This document shows positions 1 through 6,218 of a stretch of 32,348 nucleotides of DNA, piece after piece. The notes below the pieces were generated by a model. That model ran no database searches. It was not told the origin of the DNA and saw only the letters and a program-made list of their open reading frames with translations. This DNA comes from Chloroflexota bacterium (GTDB lineage: Bacteria > Chloroflexota > Dehalococcoidia > Dehalococcoidales > JAFGLR01), in assembly GCA_016210585.1 (NCBI GenBank), contig JACQTX010000094.1, positions 1 to 32,348 on the forward strand, in the 5' to 3' direction. Each line of letters opens with the position of its first letter. The stretch's first letter is position 1. The position numbers were made by a program, and so were the translations under genes.

Positions 1-47
1 GAGTTTATCCTGAGTGAAACCGAAGGGCTGGAATGACGGATTGTGTC
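1..47. repeat. Composite fragment of two dispersed palindromic repeats
   Basis: Bases 1-27, read on the minus strand, begin CCCTTCGGTTTCACTCAGG. This matches the repeat inside the nrdR tail at about 2028-2045 at 16 of 19 positions. Directly after it, GCTGGAATGAC (about 28-38) matches the outer end of the second repeat family at 3423-3496. Two short repeat families therefore lie end to end at the window edge. The element is probably cut by the start of the window. I see no gene between here and the end of dnaJ at 177. Confidence 0.5.
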
Positions 48-176
48 CTATTTTCGGGGTAATAATGGACAGAAATAAATGGGCCATTTGCGGTAATGGG
101 TATCTACGGCTATTCGCTAGGTGCTTGCTATAAGTGGCCCATAGGCTCTCGTTGACTGGCCGCTCGCGCTCCGGTG

Positions 177-1262
177 TCAGGCGGGTGGCTTGGCGCCTTT
201 CTTCGGACGGCTGAAGCTCTCGGAGAGGGCTTTCAAGAGCTTGCGTTGCTCATCGGTCAGGGACTCCGGCGTGACCACCTTCAGCTTGACAAGCTGGTCT
301 CCACGGCCCCCTTTGTGGAGGTGTGGGATGCCCTTGTTCTTCAGACGGAAGATACTGCCGGTCTGGCTGCCGGCGGGTATCTTAAGCTTGGCCGCACCCT
401 CCAGCGTGGGCACCTCCACATGGTCACCGAGGGCGGACTGGGCAAAGTTGACCGGTAGCTCATAGAGGACGTCATCGCCCTCCCGGGTAAATAGCTCATG
501 GGGCAGCACGGCAAAGGTTATGTAGAGGTCACCGGCCTGGCCGCCCCGGTCCCCGGCGCCGCCCTCGCCGCTGAGACGCACGTGGGCACCATCGGCAATA
601 CCAGGAGATATCTCCACCACAATATTGCGCAGGCGTTTCTGCCGGCCGGTGCCCCGGCATTTCTCACAGGGATCGGTAATGACCTTCCCCTCGCCGCCGC
701 AGCGGCCGCAGGTAACCATATTGACAAACCGGCCGAAGATATTCTGCTGGACACGGCGCACGTAGCCAGCACCCTCGCAGGTGGGACAACGGCTGGGCTG
801 CGAGCCCGGCTTGCACCCGGTGCCCCGGCACAGTTCACAGGCTTCCGTACGCTCGACCTCTATTTCTTTTTCGCAGCCAAAGGCCGCCTCTTCGAGCGTA
901 ATGGCGATATCGCAGCGCAGGTCTTCGCCGCGGCGCGCCTTCGTCTGGCTGCGGGCATTGGCGGCGCCAAAAAAGGTATCGAAGATATCGCCAAAGCCAC
1001 CAAAATTGAAGTTGTCAAAGTCCTGGCCAAAATCACCGTTGTTGCCGGCATGACCGTAGCGGTCGTAGCTGGCGCGCTTCTCCGGTGTGGAAAGGCACTC
1101 GTAAGCCTCGTTTATCTCCTTGAACCTATCGGCGGCGCCGGAATCATGGTTATGGTCGGGATGGTATTGGAAGGCCAGACGGCGGAAGGCCCGTTTTATC
1201 TCCTCATCGGTGGCATCCCTGGCCACGCCGAGAATCTCATAGTAGTCTTGTTTTACTGCCAT
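177..1262 (-). CDS. dnaJ: Chaperone protein DnaJ
   Basis: DnaJ is the J-domain co-chaperone that binds unfolded proteins in the cytoplasm and stimulates the ATPase of DnaK. The protein is 361 residues, normal for the family. The N-terminal J domain (about residues 4-66) contains the HPD triad in YHPDHNHD. A Gly/Phe-rich linker follows. Four CxxCxGxG-type zinc motifs are complete (CELCRGTG, CPTCEGAG, CGRCGGEG, CEKCRGTG), and the C-terminal substrate-binding domain is intact. The ATG at 1262 is preferred because MAVKQDYYEILGV is the canonical beginning; an in-frame GTG at 1304 adds 14 atypical residues. It is divergent from nrdR. No HrcA-type CIRCE element is visible upstream. No dnaK or grpE lies in the window. 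A stretch near its 3' end is duplicated in inverted orientation at 32218-32348. Confidence 0.97.
   Translation of the reverse strand: MAVKQDYYEILGVARDATDEEIKRAFRRLAFQYHPDHNHDSGAADRFKEINEAYECLSTPEKRASYDRYGHAGNNGDFGQDFDNFNFGGFGDIFDTFFGAANARSQTKARRGEDLRCDIAITLEEAAFGCEKEIEVERTEACELCRGTGCKPGSQPSRCPTCEGAGYVRRVQQNIFGRFVNMVTCGRCGGEGKVITDPCEKCRGTGRQKRLRNIVVEISPGIADGAHVRLSGEGGAGDRGGQAGDLYITFAVLPHELFTREGDDVLYELPVNFAQSALGDHVEVPTLEGAAKLKIPAGSQTGSIFRLKNKGIPHLHKGGRGDQLVKLKVVTPESLTDEQRKLLKALSESFSRPKKGAKPPA
247..377 (-). repeat. Inverted long repeat, left copy (3' part of dnaJ)
   Basis: These 131 bases of dnaJ reappear in opposite orientation at 32218-32348 with only two differences by direct reading. One changes an isoleucine codon (ATC) to threonine (ACC); the other is a silent GGA/GGC change. 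The shared stretch begins at CCCGCCGGCAG on the coding strand and runs to the window end in the right-hand copy, so its full length is unknown. Confidence 0.9.
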
Positions 1263-1310
1263 ATTTTCTCTATCCCGGAGCCTCCTGAGATACAAGAAGC
1301 TCACAATATC

Positions 1311-1340
1311 ATCTTAGCAAACTAGATGAAACCGGTGCAA
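1311..1340 (-). promoter_or_regulatory. Possible dnaJ promoter
   Basis: On the minus strand TTGCAC is followed after 18 bases by TAAGAT, about 50 bases before the dnaJ ATG. This is a weak sigma-70-like match. An AGGAGG lies about 18 bases before the ATG and a closer GGGATAGAG may be the real ribosome-binding site. Confidence 0.3.
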
Positions 1341-1459
1341 GAGACGGCAACCAAGGTCTGCCAGCTTACATTGCAGGCCGGATTTCCCACCCCGACCATT
1401 GAAGGCAGGTGAGGAGGCTTGCCCTGCTGGGACAATCGCTGCATTTGGGTAGTGGACTA

Positions 1460-1488
1460 TTGACAAACACTATAGCTTGTGGTATCTT
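1460..1488 (+). promoter_or_regulatory. nrdR promoter with NrdR box in the spacer
   Basis: TTGACA (1460-1465), a 17-base spacer and TATCTT (1483-1488) form a near-consensus housekeeping promoter 38 bases before the nrdR ATG. The spacer contains ACACTATAGCTTGTGG (1467-1482), which matches the published NrdR-box consensus ACACWATATATWGTGT at 13 of 16 positions. A protein bound there would cover the space between -35 and -10, so autorepression by NrdR is the simplest reading. A much weaker second site (1501-1516, 10 of 16) lies downstream; NrdR boxes usually occur in pairs. Confidence 0.7.
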
Positions 1489-1526
1489 TAGCACACACTA
1501 CCACAAATTGTAGTAAGATAAATGCT

Positions 1527-2111
1527 ATGAACTGCCCTTACTGTAGCCATGATAGCTCAAAAGTGGTGGACTCGCGCAGTGTGGATGACGGCATCCGCCG
1601 TCGGCGGGAATGCCTGGGCTGCCGCGCCCGCTTCACCACCTACGAGCGCCGGCAGCCGGCCGGCCTCTTTGTCATCAAGAAGGACCGCCGCCGCGAGGAG
1701 TTCAGCCGGGAGAAGCTTCTGGGCGGCATCCGCAAGGCCTGCGAGAAAAGGCCATTGCCCACGGGCGCCATTGACAAGATTGTGGAGGATATCGAGGCCG
1801 AGCTCTACCAGACGGGCAAGGCGGAGATACCCAGCACCAAGATTGGTGAGATGGTGATGGAGAAGCTCAAGGGCCTGGACTACATCGCCTACATCCGCTT
1901 CGCCAGCGTCTACCGTGCCTTCGCCGATATTACCGCCCTGAAGCAAGAGGTGGACACGCTCGTTAGTGGGGCTGGCAAGCTGGCTATCCCTACCAATCAG
2001 CTACCACTCATCCCCGACGAGGCAAGCCCTTCGACTTCGCTCAGGCCTGCTCTGAGCCGAGCCGAAGAGACAGGCACGCTGGGCCGGGGACACCGGAGGA
2101 CTCGTCCATGA
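1527..2111 (+). CDS. nrdR: Transcriptional repressor NrdR
   Basis: NrdR is the zinc-ribbon/ATP-cone repressor that senses ATP versus dATP and represses ribonucleotide reductase genes. The start MNCPYCSHDSSKVVDSR at the ATG 1527 is canonical; an in-frame start at 1479 would lie inside the promoter and is rejected. The zinc ribbon uses Cys3, Cys6, Cys29 and Cys32, followed by FTTYERRQ. The ATP-cone spans about residues 46-136. The family is usually about 150 residues, whereas this frame has 194. The extra C-terminus runs through a palindromic repeat at 2027-2069 and has low-complexity S/T/R-rich sequence, so it probably reflects repeat insertion. Target candidates are its own promoter and the box upstream of nrdJ. 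Confidence 0.95.
   Translation: MNCPYCSHDSSKVVDSRSVDDGIRRRRECLGCRARFTTYERRQPAGLFVIKKDRRREEFSREKLLGGIRKACEKRPLPTGAIDKIVEDIEAELYQTGKAEIPSTKIGEMVMEKLKGLDYIAYIRFASVYRAFADITALKQEVDTLVSGAGKLAIPTNQLPLIPDEASPSTSLRPALSRAEETGTLGRGHRRTRP
2027..2069. repeat. Palindromic repeat inside the nrdR 3' end
   Basis: CTTCGACTTCGCTCAG (2029-2044) is followed after 7 bases by CTGAGCCGAGCCGAAG (2052-2067). The arms pair at 13 of 16 positions. The left arm matches the repeat fragment at 1-27 of the window. It lies within the reading frame and encodes the Ser/Arg-rich tail of NrdR. Confidence 0.65.
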
Positions 2112-2155
2112 ACACGTATAAGATTGAGACAGACTAGAAGAGGGAGGTTGTCAAA

Positions 2156-2476
2156 ATGAGTCAGGAGCGTATCAATAGAATAAGGGATATCTGGCAGTAT
2201 ATTCTTGATCGCATGAGAGAGAGACGAATTACACCTGAAAGACTTTCCAGTCTCACAGGTTATCCAGTGGACAGGATAAGAAGAGGAATCAAAGGAGAAC
2301 CCGTAGAGATAACAGACGATTTCCTGCGTGAGTGTGTTATGGCTTTCGGTTTGACGAGTGGTCGGACAAGATCTTATGAAGAGACAGTGGATACTCTATC
2401 TTTTGATGAATGTGTTAATATGCTTAAGCCGCCACCCGCAATGCCCCCGCGACAAGGCAACTTCTGGGATTGGTGA
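2156..2476 (+). CDS. Small HTH-like protein next to an ImmA/IrrE peptidase
   Basis: This 106-residue protein is preceded by a good Shine-Dalgarno (GGGAGGT, about 8 bases before the ATG). Residues about 20-65 (RITPERLSSLTGYPVDRIRRGIKG and onward) have the spacing of a helix-turn-helix of XRE type: a variable first helix, the LSSLTGYP turn, and a basic recognition helix. The C-terminus is Pro/Trp-rich. It starts 45 bases after nrdR and ends 19 bases before the metallopeptidase gene, so the latter two probably form one unit. XRE regulators commonly pair with ImmA/IrrE peptidases, which cleave or inactivate them. The codon use is visibly AT-richer than nrdR or nrdJ, suggesting acquisition. The HTH assignment is by eye and uncertain. 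Confidence 0.65.
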   Translation: MSQERINRIRDIWQYILDRMRERRITPERLSSLTGYPVDRIRRGIKGEPVEITDDFLRECVMAFGLTSGRTRSYEETVDTLSFDECVNMLKPPPAMPPRQGNFWDW

Positions 2477-2495
2477 TGGCTAGGAGCAACCATAA

Positions 2496-3350
2496 ATGAA
2501 TCATTCCAATGATGTTAATGTAAGGCGATTGTCTGTGGATGAAAGCGTCCGTCTTGTAATCGAGCGAGCGCGTCAACTCGCGGAGCAGCTTATTGAACAC
2601 AGAGGACATTCTAACCCACCGTTTTTACCCGAAGAATACGCCCCGTTACAAAGTGTTAAAGCAATTATGAAATCAGACCTGGGACAATCGAGTGGTGTTC
2701 TGCTTAGGTATCCAGATGGCTACGTCATAAAAGTTAATGCCAATCAGCATATTGTGAGACAGAACTTTTCTTGCGCACATGAAATTGGTCACGTATTACT
2801 TGATGACCTTAACTTGGTTCCTCAAGTCGAAGAGGTTGCCTATCGAACATTCAATCCACAAGCTAACGGAGAAGCTAGAGCAAAAGCTAGAGAACGTTTA
2901 TGTGACATTGCTGCTACAGAACTACTTATGCCAAGTTTTGTGTTTAAGGAGTACTTATCCAGCTTCGGTGCTTCTGTCCATGCCGTTGAACGGTTGGCGC
3001 ACGTCTTTAGAGTCTCCATTACATCTGCCGCGATGAGGATTGCTGAGATTAGCTCAGAACCTTGTCTTGCTTTGTTGTGGCAACCCTTACGGGGGCCAAA
3101 ACCTCCCTGCCTTCGACTGTCTTGGTGTGTCGGCCCCAGCACAAATGCCGGCATAGTGAGGAATGCGCCAGTCCATACGCAAGTACGTATGCCATCATCA
3201 CTTCACAGAGCGTATGATGAGAATGCGTCCGTCAAATCTTTCAGACAGTTTAGACTGGGCAATACCATTAAGCGGCTGCCTACGGAATCTAAAGGTTTCG
3301 GCAGCGGCGAAAACAGGTACGTTATTTCTCTTGCATTTCCTAGCAGATAA
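2496..3350 (+). CDS. ImmA/IrrE family metallopeptidase
   Basis: ImmA/IrrE peptidases are zinc proteases that relieve repression by cleaving XRE-type repressors in mobile elements and stress responses. HEIGH (residues 95-99) supplies the two zinc histidines and the catalytic glutamate. Glu133, ten residues before LLMP, aligns with the third ligand of the family motif. The start at ATG 2496 follows TAGGAG by about 9 bases. The catalytic part ends near residue 190; the remaining roughly 90 residues (after CLALLWQPLRG) resemble no domain I know and are rich in Pro, Ser and Arg. They may be a read-through tail created by a frameshift. It lies between nrdR and nrdJ, in AT-richer DNA, together with the HTH-like gene. 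Confidence 0.85.
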   Translation: MNHSNDVNVRRLSVDESVRLVIERARQLAEQLIEHRGHSNPPFLPEEYAPLQSVKAIMKSDLGQSSGVLLRYPDGYVIKVNANQHIVRQNFSCAHEIGHVLLDDLNLVPQVEEVAYRTFNPQANGEARAKARERLCDIAATELLMPSFVFKEYLSSFGASVHAVERLAHVFRVSITSAAMRIAEISSEPCLALLWQPLRGPKPPCLRLSWCVGPSTNAGIVRNAPVHTQVRMPSSLHRAYDENASVKSFRQFRLGNTIKRLPTESKGFGSGENRYVISLAFPSR

Positions 3351-3368
3351 AGGGAATTCCAATAATCT

Positions 3369-3392
3369 ATGATGCTGGACAACCAGCATCAT
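3369..3392. terminator. Perfect 10-bp hairpin after the peptidase gene
   Basis: ATGATGCTGG (3369-3378), loop ACAA, CCAGCATCAT (3383-3392) form a perfect stem 18 bases after the metallopeptidase stop. It is followed by AAAGGG rather than a T run, so it is not a textbook intrinsic terminator. It could instead be an operator or an mRNA 3'-end stabiliser. Confidence 0.4.
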
Positions 3393-3409
3393 AAAGGGTG
3401 AAAATGTGC

Positions 3410-3425
3410 ACACAATACAATCTGT
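3410..3425 (+). promoter_or_regulatory. Candidate NrdR box upstream of nrdJ
   Basis: ACACAATACAATCTGT matches ACACWATATATWGTGT at 13 of 16 positions, the same score as the box in the nrdR promoter. It lies 120 bases before the nrdJ ATG. The last three bases overlap the outer end of the palindromic repeat at 3423-3496, so part of the match comes from the repeat and may be fortuitous. I could not find a convincing -35/-10 pair next to it. Confidence 0.45.
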
Positions 3426-3496
3426 CATTCTGGCGAAGGCCAGAATCCAGACACCACATCCCCACCCTCTGGATTCCAGCTTTCGCTGGAATGACA
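3423..3496. repeat. Palindromic intergenic repeat, two nested hairpins
   Basis: Two 29-base arms (3423-3451 and 3468-3496) are inverted copies of each other with five differences, separated by 16 bases. Each arm is also a hairpin: TTCTGG/CCAGAA in the left arm, TTCCAG/CTGGAA in the right. The differences between arms fall so that both small hairpins remain paired. The core is of the widespread class of short intergenic palindromes with TCATTCC...GGAATCC sequence. It lies between the candidate NrdR box and nrdJ. Confidence 0.8.
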
Positions 3497-3545
3497 TTTT
3501 CGGACTTGCGCGTCTATTTCGTGGCAAGGAATTTTGGAGAATGCT

Positions 3546-6101
3546 ATGTCTGCTGACGAAAGAGATAATGGCAGCAGGTCTCTGAACCTGAACGAAGTTC
3601 TAAAGGTCGTAGTTGCTGATGCGGAGTCCATGGGCCTGCGTGATAGGGACAAGATCGAATGGCTTACTGGCCAGGTGATCGCCCGCCTGGAGCGGCAGAA
3701 CCCCTTGCCTACCCTGCCGGGGATGGAAGACCTTGTGCCCAGGAGCCGCCGCCCGTCAAGACGGCAGCCTACCGATTTTGAAATCCAGGCTATTGTCCAG
3801 GAAATCCTGGCCAGCAGCCCACCAGCCGGACCACAAACTCTATCTGGAGAGGAAGAAGATATGCCCATCAAGACCAAGACCGTCCCTGTTTCCAATATTG
3901 AACTCACCGCCAATGCCCTCCAGGTCTTGCAGAAAAGGTACCTGACAAAGGACAAGGAAGGCAAGGTCATCGAGACGCCGGAGGAAATGCTCCGCCGGGT
4001 GGCCCAGGCCATCGCTGCTGCCGAGCCTGACGCCGATAGGCAGAAATGGGCAGGGGCCTTCTACCAGGTGATGGCTGACCTCGCCTTCTTGCCTAACTCG
4101 CCCACCCTGATGAACGCCGGGCGGGAGCTGGGGCAGCTCTCGGCCTGCTTTGTCCTCCCTGTTGATGATTCGATGGAGTCCATCTTCAACGCCGTGAAAT
4201 ATACGGCCCTCATCCACAAGAGCGGCGGCGGCACCGGCTTTTCCTTCTCCCGGCTCAGGCCGGAGAAAGACAGGGTCGGCTCCACCGGTGGCGTGGCCAG
4301 CGGCCCCGTCTCCTTCATGCGCGCCTTTGACACGGCTACGGACGTCATCAAGCAGGGCGGCATGCGCCGCGGCGCCAATATGGCCATTCTCAACATCAAC
4401 CACCCTGATATACTGAAGTTTATTACCGCCAAGGAAGACTCCAATGCCCTCACCAACTTCAACCTGTCTGTAGCCGTGACCGCCGAGTTCATGGAGGCCG
4501 TCGAGGCAGGCCGGGACTATGACCTCATCAACCCGCACACCAAAGAGGTCACCGGCAAGCTCAATGCCAAAGAGGTCTTCGCTAAGATTGTGGATATGGC
4601 CTGGCGGACGGGCGACCCGGGCATCGTCTTTATTGACCGTATCAATGGGGATAACCCCACCCCGCAGCTAGGCCACATCGAGTCCACTAATCCCTGCGGT
4701 GAGCAGCCCCTTTTGCCCTATGAGTCTTGCAACCTGGGCTCAGTTAACCTGGCCCGTATGCTGCGTGCCAAAAACGGCTCTCTTGATGTGGACTATGACC
4801 GGCTGGCCCGCACGGTGCGGGTGGCCGTCCGTTTCCTGGATGATGTTATTGACGTCAACCGGTTCCCCCTGCCTGAGATTGCCGATATGACCCGCAAGAC
4901 CCGGAAGGTGGGGCTGGGGGTAATGGGCTTCGCCGATATGCTCGTGCAGATGGACATCCCCTACGACTCCGAGGAGGCGTTGGCCCTGGCAGAGAAGCTG
5001 ATGGGTTTCATATCCTTTGAGGCAACGGAGGCCTCGAAGGAGCTGGCCCAGGAGCGCGGCGTCTTCCCCGCTTTTGCCGGCAGTGTCTATGATAAGCCGG
5101 ACGGCTTCAAGGTGAGGAATGCCACCAGGACGACCATCGCGCCCACCGGCACGCTGAGCATCATCGCCGGCTGCTCCAGCGGCATTGAGCCGCTCTTCGC
5201 CCTGAGCTACACGCGGAACATTCTGGACGGTGCCCAGCTTGTGGAGGCCAATCCCTACTTCGAGGACGTCGCCCGGCGGGAGGGCTTCTACTCCGAGGAG
5301 CTAATGCGGGAGCTGGCCAAGGGCACCCACCTCAGCGAGATTGACGCTGTGCCGGAGAGGGTCAAGCGTGTCTTTGTCACCGCCCACGACATCAGTCCGG
5401 AGTGGCATGTCCGGATGCAGGCGGCCTTCCAGAAGTCCACCAACAACGCCGTTTCCAAGACCGTCAACTTCCCTAACAGCGCCACCAGAGAAGACATCGC
5501 CGGGGTCTATATGCTGGCCTACCAGGAAGGCTTGAAGGGCATTACCATCTTCCGGGACGGCAGCCGGGAGACACAGGTCCTGGTTACCGGCAAGACGGCC
5601 AAGAAGGCCGAAAGTCAGGCTCCCGGCAGTGCGGTAATTACCCCGAGGAAAAGGCCCGAAGAAACGAATGGGCGTACGAAAAGGGTAAACACTGGTTGTG
5701 GTTACATGTATGTGACGGTCAACTCTGATGAATATGGCATATGTGAGGTTTTCTCCCTGCTTGGCAAGTCCGGCGGGTGCGCCGCAGGACAATTGGAAGC
5801 TATCTGTCGCCTGATTTCGCTGGCATTGCGTTCCGGGGTAGACGTGGCTTCTGTTGTCAAACAGCTTCGTGGTATTCGCTGCCCGTCCATCGCTTGGGAG
5901 AACGGCAAGTCCATCCTCTCCTGTGCTGATGCCATCGGTAGTGTCCTGGAAAGCTATATCGGCGGCGACGCTGATAGCAAGCCCAAAGCGGAAGACTACC
6001 ACCTGGCGAAAATGGCCGGGCAGTGCCCGGAGTGCGGCAGCCTCCTGGCCTACGAAGAAGGCTGCTTCAAATGCCACACCTGCGGCTATACCAAGTGCTA
6101 A
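3546..6101 (+). CDS. nrdJ: Adenosylcobalamin-dependent ribonucleotide reductase, class II
   Basis: The enzyme reduces ribonucleotides to deoxyribonucleotides using an adenosylcobalamin radical, independent of oxygen. From ATG 3546 it has 851 residues. Cys201 in GQLSACFVLP is an expected redox cysteine. NPCGE supplies Asn382, Cys384 and Glu386 of the active-site loop; APTGTLSI and the GCSSGIEP loop follow. Residues about 710-800 (from CGYMYVTVNSDEYG) form the TSCPD domain common in long NrdJ proteins. The C-terminus is a zinc-ribbon-like tail (CPECG...CHTCGYTKC) probably used for re-reduction. GGAG sits six bases before ATG 3546; a TTG at 3534 overlaps that site and is rejected. An internal ATG at 3861 also has a strong purine-rich site and begins the conserved part, so it is a real alternative start. 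NrdR control is likely. Confidence 0.96.
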   Translation: MSADERDNGSRSLNLNEVLKVVVADAESMGLRDRDKIEWLTGQVIARLERQNPLPTLPGMEDLVPRSRRPSRRQPTDFEIQAIVQEILASSPPAGPQTLSGEEEDMPIKTKTVPVSNIELTANALQVLQKRYLTKDKEGKVIETPEEMLRRVAQAIAAAEPDADRQKWAGAFYQVMADLAFLPNSPTLMNAGRELGQLSACFVLPVDDSMESIFNAVKYTALIHKSGGGTGFSFSRLRPEKDRVGSTGGVASGPVSFMRAFDTATDVIKQGGMRRGANMAILNINHPDILKFITAKEDSNALTNFNLSVAVTAEFMEAVEAGRDYDLINPHTKEVTGKLNAKEVFAKIVDMAWRTGDPGIVFIDRINGDNPTPQLGHIESTNPCGEQPLLPYESCNLGSVNLARMLRAKNGSLDVDYDRLARTVRVAVRFLDDVIDVNRFPLPEIADMTRKTRKVGLGVMGFADMLVQMDIPYDSEEALALAEKLMGFISFEATEASKELAQERGVFPAFAGSVYDKPDGFKVRNATRTTIAPTGTLSIIAGCSSGIEPLFALSYTRNILDGAQLVEANPYFEDVARREGFYSEELMRELAKGTHLSEIDAVPERVKRVFVTAHDISPEWHVRMQAAFQKSTNNAVSKTVNFPNSATREDIAGVYMLAYQEGLKGITIFRDGSRETQVLVTGKTAKKAESQAPGSAVITPRKRPEETNGRTKRVNTGCGYMYVTVNSDEYGICEVFSLLGKSGGCAAGQLEAICRLISLALRSGVDVASVVKQLRGIRCPSIAWENGKSILSCADAIGSVLESYIGGDADSKPKAEDYHLAKMAGQCPECGSLLAYEEGCFKCHTCGYTKC

Positions 6102-6109
6102 GGAGTATA

Positions 6110-6138
6110 TTGACAAACTACACGGAAACGTGTATGAT
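6110..6138 (+). promoter_or_regulatory. Promoter/operator of the restriction-modification unit
   Basis: TTGACA (6110-6115), a 17-base spacer and TATGAT (6133-6138) form a strong sigma-70-like promoter nine bases after the nrdJ stop. The spacer contains a perfect palindrome, TACACG-GAAA-CGTGTA (6119-6134), which overlaps the first bases of the -10. This is the expected place for a repressor site. No CCWWGG sequence (the CfrBI site) is visible between nrdJ and the methyltransferase. No separate controller gene is present. Confidence 0.7.
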
Positions 6139-6218
6139 AAGGGGAGCCCATGCGGGGTAAGGGGCAAAAGGAGACTTGTATTTGACAACGACCTGTGAAA
6201 GATTGAGGAGCGTGCCAA

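Noticed and set aside
498-1325. Long open frame on the plus strand opposite dnaJ
   Set aside because: It is antisense to a complete dnaJ; its Ala/Gly-rich translation reflects GC-rich codon periodicity and shows no domain.
1501-1516. Second NrdR box in the nrdR promoter
   Set aside because: Only 10 of 16 positions match and spacing to the first box is off the usual helical distance, so it is not listed as a separate site.
3840-4538. Minus-strand frame of about 230 codons inside nrdJ
   Set aside because: Antisense to conserved reductase sequence, no ribosome-binding site and no recognisable motifs.
6182-6204. Second TTGACA as another promoter for the methyltransferase
   Set aside because: No -10-like sequence lies 16-18 bases downstream; that position is occupied by the Shine-Dalgarno GAGGAG.
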